Source: Boswellia sacra
Lineage: Eukaryota; Streptophyta; Magnoliopsida; Sapindales; Burseraceae
DNA: 64,000 bases
Assembly (NCBI GenBank): GCA_013180625.2
Contig: SNVD02013723.1
Span: 682,001 to 746,000, forward strand
Direction: 5' to 3'
In this document: piece by piece, positions 46,365 through 58,062 of the stretch
Layout of the letters: every line of letters begins with the position of its first letter
Position numbering within the stretch: position 1 is the first letter of the stretch
Notes under the pieces: model-generated
What the model saw: the letters and a program-made list of their open reading frames with translations, nothing else
Told to the model about the DNA's origin: nothing
The model's database searches: none
Program-made: the position numbers and the translations under genes

Positions 46365-48086
46365 GGGATAATTAATTTCTCCCCTGAGTTTCGTCAAGAA
46401 AAAATTTTTCCCTAAAAGACTAGAAATTACAAATTATCCCGTAAAATCCGATTTCTGTCGTTAACTTAAACGGTATAGGAGTATAATTAAAATCAAAATG
46501 ATATGAATAAATATAATACATAGAAAATAAGGTGGATAATAATTAAATAATACTTAAAAAAATAATTTCAATCACACGACATCATTTTTGCAACCTCCCA
46601 ACGTTTCACAAGCGCAACATAAGCTCATCATCACCGTCCCTTCGCCACAAGGGATTTTTTTTTTATTTGACACCTTTTAAAGTTGTTTAACTAAATATAA
46701 TCCTCTTTTTTATTAGAACTATTTGTGACCATTTTTATACATAAAAAGACGTGGATGTCTTTATTATTGTTAGAATACCATTTTTGTGTAGTGCACGACA
46801 TATTCACATGAAATCCTTGAGCCCTATAATTTTACATAACCCTATTGTGAACTTACACAACGAAAATTTCCTAAGTTATTTTTACACGATGGGAGTCGTA
46901 ATGTTGCACAACATAATCGTTCAATATAGTAGCTACATTTATAATGTTGTTGACAATTATTTCACAAGATGGTCGTGCAATCTATACAATAGAGTTGTGC
47001 AAAACATCCAAGACCTATTTTTTGCACGACTCTCTTATGTAATTGCTCAACTATTTCGTTCAGAAAACCATACATATTATCAATTTCGTTATTTTTAAAA
47101 CTATTAAGGACATCTTTATACTTTTTTTTTTTCAAAAGAGGGGTTAACAATAATTAAAAAAAAAAAAGAGATTAAATATAGTTAGTGGACGGCCTAAAAG
47201 GGTTATTTGGTAAAATTTTGTCTTACCGTAGAAAACCCACCAACACACTGTTCATGACTTTAATAGAAATCCAGAAACTTATGAAACCAAAATCAAGGCA
47301 GATAAAACAGTGAAATTTCACAGCGAAAGAAAGAGAAAAACGCAAAATTTCCAGAGAATGCAGAAAGTACAAGAGTGAAGGAATGAAAGCCATTATTTTT
47401 CACAATACCCAGCAAAAATCAAGAACTGTTGTTCAGCCCTTCGTTTTGATTTTGATTTTGGAAGAACAAAACTTGTTATTATATGGACTTCTTCCATGTT
47501 GAATGCTACACAGCATTCTAATGTCGACTCCTTATTCTACTATTAACCATTGGATTAAGATTTGAGAGCCTACATTTGGAAAGTATATTAAAAATTAAAA
47601 AAAAGGCCATATTGAAGCTCACTCGCTGGAGACGGTGATGGCGAAGTGGAGGATTGCAACACACCCGTGAGGATTGCAAGGTTTGCAGCACACCAGAAAC
47701 GCAATGATGGATGGTGGTGGAACGAAGGAGGTGGTGCGTGACGGTGGAGAATGTCGATGAAGGAAGTATTCTGCATTGATGGAGGCTCGACATTGAAGGA
47801 AGAAGGTTGTGCAATTATATGATCTGGGGATAATGAATTCTTAATTATTTTAGTAAAGTCTAATTAAGTGATATTAAATTTAATTTTTAAATATAATTTC
47901 AAATGTCACAAGTTAATATAATTATATAAGGGTATTTTAATCATATTATGCACTTTATACTTTCTCCTGCATACGTTAATGTCAGAGAGGCTGTTTCACC
48001 CTTTAAATTAACGAGTATACAGGGAAATCAAGGGGTAATTTGTAAATTTCAATCTCTCAGGGGAAGAAATTTTTTTTAACGAACCC
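46365..48086. mobile_element. Non-autonomous TIR element (MULE-like)
   Basis: About 110 bp at the left (46365-46475) resembles the reverse complement of the right end (about 47,975-48,086): a GGG start, an ATTTCT(T)CCCCTGAG box, an AATT(A)CAAATTA.CCC box, then a CGTTAA box. Size is 1.72 kb. The interior has no domain-bearing frame. The flanks are T-rich, and no clear target duplication could be read. The ends look like those of the putative outer element at 1198-22605. Confidence 0.5.
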
Positions 48087-49044
48087 TTTTTTTTTTGTTT
48101 TGGAGGGGAGGTGGGGGGGTGATGGGTGTTGATTTTCCCTTGTTTTTTCATAAATATCAGAGAAAGTATTATATTATCATCTTATATGTATATTTAAAAA
48201 ATTTAACGACCTACCTTTAAAAAATAATATAAATTTTTTTATAACCATAAAAATAAGAAATCTTTAGTGAAAAAAACATTTATATAAATAATCAAGTAAA
48301 AAATCATTATTTTTAAATAATTCTAGATTTTTAAAATTAAATTTTTATATAAGCTAATCCCAAAATTATAAATTTTTTTAAGATGCTTTTAATTTCAATG
48401 ACATTAAATTTTTACTATCATATGTTTACATGAACTATATAAATTTTAATAATTTTTGGATCTTATTAACATATTGAAGATAGAGAAAAATGAGGTTGTC
48501 AAATGATAAGAAGAGTAAATCATACATTTGCATTTTTGCACCTATTGAATTTGTAAATTAAGAAATATTTTTGAAACCTTGAGGATGAAAATATATCAAG
48601 TAAACCATCATTACACATAAAATAGATAAAAATGAATAATTTAACTCATAAGTTAAATCAAGAGAAAGAACAATTATTTATTATAATAAAATTAATTCTT
48701 TAATGAATATTAACTATTTCATATTATTTGAAATATTTTTAATAAAATATAAAAAACATATGTGTAAAAGAAAAAAGAGTTTTTTTAAAGCCGAAGATTA
48801 ATAGGGATTTATTTTTAAGTAATTACGTTAAAAGAAAGAGAAATATGTGTTTAATATTTGTTAATATATTTTTTATAATTACTAATAATAACCGTGTAAA
48901 AAGGTCATGCAAAGGTGAGACGAGGGAGCCCGGAACACCCTTCTCGAAGATTCCTGGTTTAAAGCTTAAAATTAGAAAGGAAAGAAAAATAATTAAAAAA
49001 AAAAATAAACCACGAGCCGTGTAGGACCTACGCTACCAATAAAT

Positions 49045-49101
<57 letters not shown>

Positions 49102-49277
49102 CGATGACGATGATGACAGGAATTAAAACTCTCTTTCATGTTCGATCTTCCTAAAACTTTCTTCTTCGTTGGCAATAATCATCATTTGGCAAGGAATTTA
49201 AACTACAAATATTTTCATTGAAATTCCATCATCACGTCCATCTTCTCGTTATTTTGTTTCACCAAAGAGTGGAAAAC
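48087..49277. other. Intergenic and upstream region of the second NLR
   Basis: AT-rich. It contains a poly(A)/TA microsatellite (49037-49100) about 180 bp upstream of the start codon. No other feature I can support. Confidence 0.5.
49061..49100. repeat. TA microsatellite
   Basis: Twenty TA units following a run of about 15 A. Confidence 0.95.
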
Positions 49278-51518
49278 ATGGGTAGGGACTCGCCCGTGGT
49301 TACCAGAAATCTGCCGTACAAGACTGCCAGCGAAGCATTGCCCGTAAGTACCGGAAATCTGCCGTACAGGACTACCAGCGAAGCATCGGCGGGCAAATTG
49401 GAAGTGAAATCTCTGAATCAGACCAACAAGAACGGGGTACGGAGCTCCAGCTCTGCACCTTCAGTCATCTTCAAAGGTGGAAAATTCCTGGTGAAAGAGA
49501 AAATCGAGGATATTACAAGGGACAAAGAGGGACAGAAGCCGTGTTTACAATTAAGCACGGGATATCCTGTAGTTGAATCTCGAGAACTAGGTTGGCGCGG
49601 AATTAAAGAGGATATAGTTAAGCTGCTGCTGTCGAAAACTGATAATAAGATAGAAGTTATTCCTATAGTGGGAAAGCGTGGAGTTGGCAAGACTACGCTC
49701 GCTCGGCTTGTATATGACGATGTGAGAGTGACGAAATATTTCGACTTCGTAGTGTGGATTACCGTTCGGGAGGATATCGATGTTTTACAATCGGCTAAAA
49801 CTTTTCTCCAGACGCTATATTCTTATCCTCCGGATGTGGAGGGGTTGAATTACCTTCAAGGTATTTTGGAGGAGCGTCTCCGGAATAAAAAAGTTCTTCT
49901 TGTTTTAGATGATGTCTGGCATCGGGATTATTCTAAATCGCAAGACCTGCTATTGCCATCATTAGCTGGGGCAAGTGAAAGTAAGATTATTATGACAACT
50001 CGCAGTTTAACTGTTGCGTCGTCGCTGGGCACTGTTCCTGCTTACCATTTGCCATTATCTTTCGAAGATTGCCTGGTGCTGTATGCAAAGCATGCATTTG
50101 CAGGTGGAAGCTCCCATTCGTATTCCAAATCCGTTGGCAGGGAAATTGTGAAAAAGCGTAATCGCTTGCCTTCAGCAGCAAACGTACGCGGTGCTATTAG
50201 ACTTCAGGTTCCTCCTATTCAGAAATTCCTGAAGCTCAAAGGGAGCTTACCTGAGAGGCTTCCTCCGATAATAAATATCTATATTTCAGAACTTCAAGAG
50301 CTTGTGAAATTTTCAAGATTTGATCCAAGTAAAGATTCAACCACATCAGAAAGATTTCCCCCACGATCCTCTGTGCTTCCAACCAAAGATTCAAGTATTA
50401 AAAGTGACGATGCATCAACTGATGTTCCAATCAACAACGAGGATGCCGAAGACAGTTTGGAAGACATCTCTTGTTCTGTAAGCTTGAAAGTTTCAGAAAT
50501 GTCAGAATTGATTGAATTACCGCCGGGGCTGCGTAGCCTCAAAATTAAAGGATGTGATGCCTTAAAGTCTCTCCCTGAGGAGATGATTCACAGCAATCCG
50601 TCTCTACGACATTTGTATGTCATTGATTGTCGTCTTTTCCGGTCCTTTCACGGAGGCCATCCACCCACCACCTTGAAAACTCTTTATATCCGTAACTGTA
50701 GAAACTTGCAACTTTTTTCCCCTGCAGCAATTCGCCAGTCTCTACTTCTTAAACACTTGTGCATGGACAGCAGCTGTGATTCTCTAAGGTCATTCCCATT
50801 AACCTTATTCCCAAGTCTTCGAAGTTTTGTAATTTCGGATTGTGCAAATTTTAGTTCCATTTCTGTTGAAAAGGATCACATAGCACTTGATACCTTGGAA
50901 ATCAGAGATTGCCCTAAACTGGTATCTTTCCCTAAAGGAGGACTGCGTACCCCGAACTTGACGTCAATCGTTCTCTCCAATTGCAAGAATCTCGAGATGC
51001 TTCCCGACCAGCTGCACCAGCTCAAATCTCTTCAGTCATTATTTATAATTGAATGTCCAGAACTTACGATGATTCCAGACGGGGGTTTTCCTTGTAGCCT
51101 TGTTGTACTTTGCATTTCTTCTTGCCTCAAACTTACACCCCGTGTTGAATGGGGGTTGCATAAACTTGAAAAGCTTAGTAGCTTCGAGATTGAAGGTGGA
51201 TGTACAGACTTGGATTCATTCCCAAAGCAAAAGCTGCTTCCCCGCAATCTTAATTCATTACGCATCAGCGGACTTCCAAATCTCAAATTCCTGGACTACG
51301 AGGGGCTTCAACACCTTACGTCTCTTGAAACATTGCACATCAACAGCTGTAGTAAGCTTTACTCCTTGCCTGAAGAGGGCTTGCCCTGCTCCCTCACTAG
51401 TTTGTATATAAGTGAGTGTTCTCTGCTGAAAGAAAAACTTCAAAGTAAGAAAGGGATCGACTGGTACAGCATAGCTCATATTCCCCACATACAAATCGAT
51501 GAGGATATGATCTCATAA
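49278..51518 (+). CDS. NB-LRR protein lacking the CC domain and ARC2
   Basis: The frame is open from ATG 49278 to TAA, 746 residues; upstream in-frame sequence has no earlier ATG. The N-terminus is not a coiled coil but a basic, Ser/Thr-rich segment with a 16-residue tandem duplication (TGNLPY-type, 49302-49391). The NB part has P-loop GKRGVGKTT (from 132), kinase-2 LLVLDDVW (207-214) and an RNBS-B motif (KIIMTTRS). GLPL is degraded to RLPSAA, and right after it the sequence leaves NB-ARC. ARC2, the MHD motif and the first LRRs are missing, replaced by a ~110-residue Ser/Asp-rich linker. C-terminal LRRs (about 420-735) are regular. Such a protein could not make a normal nucleotide switch. It may be a degenerating NLR with an open frame or a decoy-like partner; the sequence does not tell which. 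Confidence 0.85.
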   Translation: MGRDSPVVTRNLPYKTASEALPVSTGNLPYRTTSEASAGKLEVKSLNQTNKNGVRSSSSAPSVIFKGGKFLVKEKIEDITRDKEGQKPCLQLSTGYPVVESRELGWRGIKEDIVKLLLSKTDNKIEVIPIVGKRGVGKTTLARLVYDDVRVTKYFDFVVWITVREDIDVLQSAKTFLQTLYSYPPDVEGLNYLQGILEERLRNKKVLLVLDDVWHRDYSKSQDLLLPSLAGASESKIIMTTRSLTVASSLGTVPAYHLPLSFEDCLVLYAKHAFAGGSSHSYSKSVGREIVKKRNRLPSAANVRGAIRLQVPPIQKFLKLKGSLPERLPPIINIYISELQELVKFSRFDPSKDSTTSERFPPRSSVLPTKDSSIKSDDASTDVPINNEDAEDSLEDISCSVSLKVSEMSELIELPPGLRSLKIKGCDALKSLPEEMIHSNPSLRHLYVIDCRLFRSFHGGHPPTTLKTLYIRNCRNLQLFSPAAIRQSLLLKHLCMDSSCDSLRSFPLTLFPSLRSFVISDCANFSSISVEKDHIALDTLEIRDCPKLVSFPKGGLRTPNLTSIVLSNCKNLEMLPDQLHQLKSLQSLFIIECPELTMIPDGGFPCSLVVLCISSCLKLTPRVEWGLHKLEKLSSFEIEGGCTDLDSFPKQKLLPRNLNSLRISGLPNLKFLDYEGLQHLTSLETLHINSCSKLYSLPEEGLPCSLTSLYISECSLLKEKLQSKKGIDWYSIAHIPHIQIDEDMIS
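49302..49391 (+). repeat. 48-bp in-frame tandem duplication at the NLR N-terminus
   Basis: Copies at 49302-49349 and 49350-49391 share AAATCTGCCGTACA and CCAGCGAAGCAT. The period is 16 codons. Confidence 0.9.
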
Positions 51519-53022
51519 GTCTGCAACCTTCCTCCACCGAAAAAAAGGCCATATTTCACACTTCTGATGCTTGTGATCACATTTTCAAGACTTCTAAATA
51601 AAGAATGTGATGCAGCTGCAGTTTCAGGAATCAGCATAAATAAGTTTCCTAATTCAGTTGTATTTGCTTGCGTGTCATTGTTTTGTGATGTCGCATGTTA
51701 TTGGAATTTGATTTTAGCATTTCAATTTATTTTTTTTTACTCGTTTTTGTAAATTAATTTGTTATGATTGTCCTAAAACTAATGGATTATTAAAATATTA
51801 GAAAATTTTCTCATTGAAAGTTCATTTCTCGTGATCGACACGTACAAGAAAGCTAAAAGCATAGTTTAACAACACGTACAAGAAAACTCGTTTTGATTTT
51901 ATTCGGTTGTCTCTTGTTTAGATTAGTTTTTTTAATAGGGTTAATTTGCTAAGTCTAAACAAGTTTGTTATGGTTGTTTTTTTTAGAAATAATAGATTAT
52001 TAAATAATATTTGAAAATTCTACCCTTGAAAGCTTGCTTTATTGTGGATATGTCAAAGTTATTTTTATCTCAGATAGGTTATTGATAATTCTCTCAGTTT
52101 TTTTTTTTTTTGAATAATTGATTATTATTTTTGAATTTTCTTCAGATAAGTAGTATACTATTCACAGTTTATTTGTAAAAAATTGATTATCTCAAATTGA
52201 AATTCATAAGCTCTTTAGTTTTCCTGGGGTACGAGGGACAGAAAATTTGGGCTGTCTGAAGTTTGCTTGCTTTTTTTTCTCGTGTTTCTGTTATTTGATT
52301 CGAATTGGACGCGGAGTAATTTACATTGATATCTACAGTCTTAAGATGGCAGAAGTGGTACTGCATCTTTATCCGAAAATTGAATCTGGATTATTTATTT
52401 ATTTATTTTTATTCAGTTCTTCACACATGTAAAGAGTGGCAGGACATGCACTATGCAGAATCGTAGTGGTTGCTAACAGGGAGATGTTTGGTTGCTTGCA
52501 GTCATGCAGTACTTACTAAATGGTTTACAAGGTTATTTTTTTTTCCGCTTGTTTGCAGTTCATAACAGTTGAGCTTAAAGCTATAATATTAGGATCTAAC
52601 AATTACTAAAATTTGTTTAACTTATCAGAGTAGGTCCCCGCCATAACAATATTATAAACATGCTGCATGCGCTATGTAAGTAACTTGTTATTTACAAAAT
52701 ACGAAATTGTTTATGAAATTTTCCACACTCAAGCTGATTCGGATGTTTAGATTTCAAACAATTCTACCATAGCAGAATATGAGAGGTTAAACAAGGTTGA
52801 GAATGAAGTTGGACTAAGTAAAATCTGACCGTTACAGGGGCTTCCTTTGTGGCAAAGGAGTAAAGAATGAAGGAAGATATAAGAGAATGTAATCTAAAAA
52901 AACAAAAACAAAGAAGGCTTCAATTCATTTTAGGTGCGGGCATAGCTGATGATGCATATGTTTATTTGAGCATGGTTGGACATTGCTGGTGATATGTTAC
53001 CCTTCCATTTTTCCTAAAACTT
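51519..53022. other. Intergenic sequence
   Basis: T-rich runs and short frames only. The missing 5' exons of IMP4 were looked for here and not found. Confidence 0.5.
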
Positions 53023-55172
53023 AGTGCTGAGGACTCACACTGATGATGAATATGCAAATGCAACGAAAAGAAATCCTAGTGCTCCACTTGCACAATTTGT
53101 AAAGGTTAGTTTTCTTGACATTATTCTTGATTAGTATATATGCCAATTGTGGCTGTACAGTTTTTGTTTATTTGTTTGTAATAGGAATGTGAGTTTGTTT
53201 TGATCATTAGCTTTGATTCAATTGGCATTATTCTTGCAGGAGCTGTAGTTTTTTCTTCCCTAATGCACAACAAACGAATCATGATAGCCAGATGGTTTTT
53301 AATTTATTGCCCTTCCACTCTCTTCCCTTTGTAACATGCGCATGTGTAAAGACTTTCATCTTTTCGTTTTCTTTTTCGTTGATCTAGGGCATGCTCAATT
53401 ATAGATTTCATCCAAAAACATCCTGTAATTGCCTTTTCATGTGTATCATAGAATAGAATACTGTAAAAATAAGGAATTGGTCTCACAACTTGTGTACTCT
53501 AGATTCTCTGATGATTAAGATGATTAAAACTAGTTATTTTATAGAGTAGCAGGTCAAATTTAGCTTTAAGGGGCCTTAAAACAAATATGGGAACGTGTAA
53601 GAAAATGTCTCAAAATCTTCTCTTTGCAGGTTATATCTGAAATTATAGAAACTTGCCGTGCGCATGATTTTACTGATGTTGTGTTAGTTCATGAGGATCG
53701 TGGTGTACCAGATGGTTTAATCATTAGTCCTCTACCTTTTGTCCCAACAGCTTACATTGGATTACTCAACGTGGCAAGTATTTTTATCAGTCTTGTATTT
53801 TGTCTCTGGCCTATTATCCTGGTTTGACTAGTTTTATTATGTTTCTGCCCGAAGGTTACCAGACATGACATCAAAGACAAAAAATGCCATGGGAACAATG
53901 CCTGAGGCTTACCCACATTTGATTCTTAACAACTTCAAAACCAAGGTGTCTCTCTCTCTCTATGTTGGAGAAATAAATTACTTAACTGGACATAAAATTG
54001 CTTGCGTGCATTTTTTGCCATTTTGCTGTCAATTTTAGCACTTTCTGCATCATTACCACTTTATGTGGGATATAACATGCAGCATGACAACATTTGTTTA
54101 AATCTTTTAGTAGTGCTATGAAATTATTTCGTCGGGATGATATTAAGCTTCTCCAAATCTTATATGGTTTATCAGGAAATGACTGTGTGTATGTAGGAAA
54201 CGTAATTCTATGGGATTTTATTGTACTGTTGGAAGCACAATGGAATCATATTGGCATAATTAACCACTCTGTACTCTAGGAACTTGGTGATTTGGGAATC
54301 ATTACATCCTTTGGCTTTTTCACTCTTTTAGAATAACATACTTGATTGTTATGGCATTCAGGAATTTAATGTCACGTCTTGCTATTGCACGAATTTGGCA
54401 ATAATTGCATTTTTTAATTTTTTATATTTGTGTAAATCATAGTTAGGTGGAAGGACAGCAAACATTCTGAAGCATTTATTCCCAGTGCCAAAGCCAGATA
54501 CCAACGTATTATCACTTTCGCTAGTCAGTCTGACCATGTCTCATTCAGGTTGGTCTGTTGTAGCATCTACCGGAAGAGGTTTCTCTTGACCATAGTTATT
54601 GGTGAACTTCATATATTTGTACCTGAAATGAGTATGGATATAAAATTCTGAGCTTGGTTTTGTGTTTGTAAACATGTAGGCATCACATCTATGAGAACCA
54701 AGGAGGTCCGAAATCAGTTGAGCTGAAGGAGATTGGTCCTAGGTTTGAATTGCGGCTTTATCAGGTAAAAACAAGAAATTTCAGGCGGCTTTTTATTTTT
54801 CATTGTCACTCATTTTGCCCCGTTTCTCTCTCTCTCTCTCTCTTAGTTATCATACCTCTTTGCTGGATATTCCTGTGATACTTTGTGGAGTGGAGAAGTA
54901 TTTTGACCATAGCTTTTGCTTGAGAGCTGCCTTCGTTAAGGATTTGTTTATTATCCGTTCAGTTTGATGACTCGGATATCTAGCTTCACGCCCTGAAGCA
55001 GTGGTGATGTGTTGTTATAGGGAAACTTTGTATACTGACTCTTTTTGGTCCTCTCTTGCTCTATTTGTTGCAGATAAAGTAAGGAACGTTGGATGAGAGC
55101 GAAGCCCAGATTGAATGGGTGATGAGAACATACATGAATACAGCCAAGAAGCGGAAGTTCCTTGGGGATTAA
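53023..55172 (+). pseudogene. IMP4: Unprocessed pseudogene of U3 snoRNP protein IMP4 (Brix domain)
   Basis: Seven exon-like pieces in order match IMP4, the Brix-domain protein of the U3 snoRNP that acts in 18S rRNA processing: about 53023-53104 (DDEYANA, PSAPLAQFVK), 53240-53291, 53630-53773 (VISEIIETCRAHDFTDVVLV), 53855-53945 (VTRHDIKDKK, EAYPHLILNN), 54443-54548 (RTANILKHLFPVPKPDT), 54680-54764 (GGPKSVELKEIGPRFELRLY) and 55074-55172 (EAQIEWV, NTAKKRKFLGD). Introns are kept, so it arose by DNA duplication and not by reverse transcription. Breaks: TAG in the second piece, one extra base near 53,893, one missing base near 54,505, TAA at 55080-55082, and no 5' exons. One donor is GC and another is AT. 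Confidence 0.9.
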
Positions 55173-55755
55173 GAATGGAATGATTTCAAGTTTTTTTTTT
55201 CTTGGTCGAATTATGTTCCCGGAAGATTTTGTGTTCAGAAAATACTCAAGCTAATAGAATTATTTACTTTATAAAGTTTTGTCGCTCACGACATCATGTA
55301 GATAGTGTTTGTTGTTATTTTTAATTTTCAGACTCGAGTATCGACTTAAAAAGGTAAAAGATCCAATTCCTGAAGTTCATTAAAATGTAAACTTCTTTCC
55401 CCCTTTCCCTAAAGTTTACAAAATAGACAAAAGTACTCCTAAACTCTGTTTCCTGCCTATTGCCTCATTGCCAGTTCCATCAGTGATAACCATCACCATT
55501 CTCTTCTACATCATTCGACTTGCCGCCTTTTCAACAAAAGGGTTTGTTGAAAGCACGAAATTAAGAGCAGTTGCTGCATAACAAGGTTTATCGAGTTACC
55601 CGTCAAATTTCCTCTGGCTAGTCTTAGACCAATAGATTCGTTTCTTCTTTCATTTTTAGCAGCTGTCACGTTATATTACAACAGGAAACACCAAAACAGG
55701 GTCATTTTACAGCAACTTTCACATTTTTGTAGCTATTGCGAGTTAAACTTACTCG
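55173..55755. other. Intergenic sequence between IMP4 pseudogene and solo LTR
   Basis: No frame, RNA or repeat that I can support. Confidence 0.5.
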
Positions 55756-55760
55756 CTTTC

Positions 55761-57808
55761 TGTAACACCCCAAAATCGGAACACATACATTGCTAAAATA
55801 ATAGGAAATCACTAATAATAAATGTCCAAACAATACTTCAATAATCCCTCTTATTAGAAAAAAATGAATCGAACAATACATTTAACGTCTCTCTAATCAA
55901 AACAAATTCTTACAATCTAAAGTTCCAAACACAATTGAAATAATAAAAAAAACTGAACTTAAGTCTCGACATCAACCAGCAAGTCCAACCACTAACTTTC
56001 GAGACTACTCTGCAAAAATGTTAGAGACGAGGGGTGAGCCGTCAACTCGGTAAGTAAAATCATACACAACCATTAGTATCTTAAAACAATTATAAAAACG
56101 TCATATCTTAATAAAACGGAGTTATAAGCATTTGTAACATTTACGATCAAAGAAGTCATTCACAATCATTAGAGATCAAAAAGACATTCATCGACTCAGT
56201 CATATAGTGTCACCCGTAATCCCGGTGACCCAGCCCAAAAGTATGTCACCTGTATTCCCGGTGACCCGGTCCAAAAATATGTCACCTGTAATCCCGGTGA
56301 CCCGGCCCAAAAGTATGTCACCTGTATCCCCGGTGACCCGGTCCAAAAGTATGTCACCTGTATCCCCGGTGACCCGGTCCAAAAGTATGTCACCTATATC
56401 CCCGGTGACCCGGTCCAAAAATCGTGTGCACACTAATACCACAGCTGGGTTCAGAATTCATATCGATACTATGGACAACGAGTCAAAACATTCAAAAACC
56501 AATGCAAATAACACAATTCTCAAAGTACATAAACTAATAACATTTCGTAGATAATAATATATTCGTCAAAAGTTCCTTTCACTATAACGGTTTTAACATG
56601 AATACAGTTTCTGAGAATCAATTTAAAAACTTTGCTAATACTCTATTTCCACAATTTTCATTCTAAAACAGAAAATAATCCATATGATATCACACAAAAA
56701 TATTTTCTAACAAATCATAATATTTATTAAGAACATTTTACACTTTAACCATAGTACATGTATGAAGTTACTTACCTTGGTCGATCCGAAAAGACAAATA
56801 TCCTAGCTCCTACTCGTCCAACGATTGTCCTAAGACATAACCAAAAAACATCTTTATAAATTCATGATCTCAAAGCCTCAAATATTCTACAAAATTCCCT
56901 TAAAATTCCTAGACAAACCGTTCTGCATGCCTAAGTCTGATACCCAGAACAGAGCTCATTCCAGAAATTTTAGAAAATTGTATCCTAATCCGATTAACCT
57001 AGAATTTTGCAGAGGCGAACTAGACATATGAAATATTCAACTGAAAAGTTTTCAAAGCAAATTACGTTCAGAAACTATTTTTAAATGATTTTCGTTTTCT
57101 GCCAGTCAATTCTGTCCAGAATTTTCAGATTAAAGCGTTTCGAAATCAAAATTTCATAAAAATTATTCTACACGTTTAAAAATCGTGAAAATTACAGAAA
57201 CGTATATATTATCTTGAAGAAGCAGCATATAAAATTTGAGGAATTTCTGACTCCTCTAGCATATGTAAAAAAATTACAAAATTCGAAACATCCAGAAATT
57301 GCAGTATTTTCCAGATTTTCAACAGAGAGTTCAAAAATTCGTAATAAATTGAAATCTTAATATTTTTTTGTGAAATAAAATTTTTTACATTCATATACAT
57401 GTCTATAATAACATATAAAAAAACCAGGCTGAAAATCGAATTATAAGTATCCAAAAAAAATTCGAAAATCCTAAGCTGTTCATAAATTCTCTGCAGAAAC
57501 CCTATCACAAATCTAGACAACAAAAATAATTCTAATAAAGATTATTAAATCAAACTAAAAGAAATATAATCTTACCTTGAAATCTCTGAGTTCCAAAGCC
57601 TCCCCTAAAATTTTTACGTTAAAAATCCTATTTGCAATATTATAATATTGCTTATATACTAGATAGGGTTAAGATATCCTAAAGGAATAAAACTTCTAAT
57701 TTAAATATAAATAATACTCTTTTTTTTTTAATTTATTATAATCATAATTATTATCCTAGACTAATTTCATGATGACTCGTATAACCTAGGAAAATTAGGA
57801 TTGTTACA
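55761..57808 (-). mobile_element. Solo LTR of a gypsy-type retrotransposon
   Basis: 2048 bp starting TGTAACACCCC and ending GGATTGTTACA, flanked by a perfect 5-bp duplication CTTTC (55756-55760 and 57809-57813). There is no internal region, so two LTRs recombined. Read on the minus strand it begins TGTAACAATCCTAATTTTC, resembling the start of the LTR at 12098, and ends in GGGGTGTTACA, a common gypsy LTR end, hence the minus assignment. It lies about 250 bp upstream of the intact CNL and may affect its promoter. Confidence 0.85.
56209..56424. repeat. Six tandem 36-bp repeats within the solo LTR
   Basis: Six head-to-tail copies, each with GTCACC and GGTGAC as an inverted pair around a 9-bp loop, able to form a hairpin, followed by a CCGG(T/C)CCAAAA tail. 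The period is a multiple of three, giving open repeat peptides on both strands that are artefacts. Confidence 0.95.
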
Positions 57809-57813
57809 CTTTC

Positions 57814-58062
57814 TCTGTGTACGAATAGTAGATACCTCGTCATTTCGAGAAAGTTTGTGCTATAGACACCATTAAAAAATACCAGAGATTAAAACAAAGC
57901 TTCGTTTCTGACATTACCCTCTACTTTTTCAAAGCAAATTTTGCTTCAGACCTCTTCCCTTATTTTAAATCTTTAATTACTTATCGAATATATCTTCAGT
58001 TTCAACATCATCTATATGTTGAAGCTACCTAGAAGCATTTCATTGTTACAGTGATTTTAACC
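57814..58062 (+). promoter_or_regulatory. Upstream region of the intact CNL
   Basis: Only about 250 bp separate the solo LTR from the start codon, so the basal promoter and 5' UTR lie here or in the LTR. I see no unambiguous TATA box. Confidence 0.35.

Noticed and set aside
47518..47814. 98-residue minus-strand frame with His/Ser-rich sequence
   Set aside because: No recognisable family, biased composition, and it lies inside a putative non-autonomous TIR element.
56209..56424. Regular 36-bp repeats resembling a CRISPR array
   Set aside because: The units are directly contiguous with no variable spacers, and the sequence is plant nuclear DNA inside an LTR.
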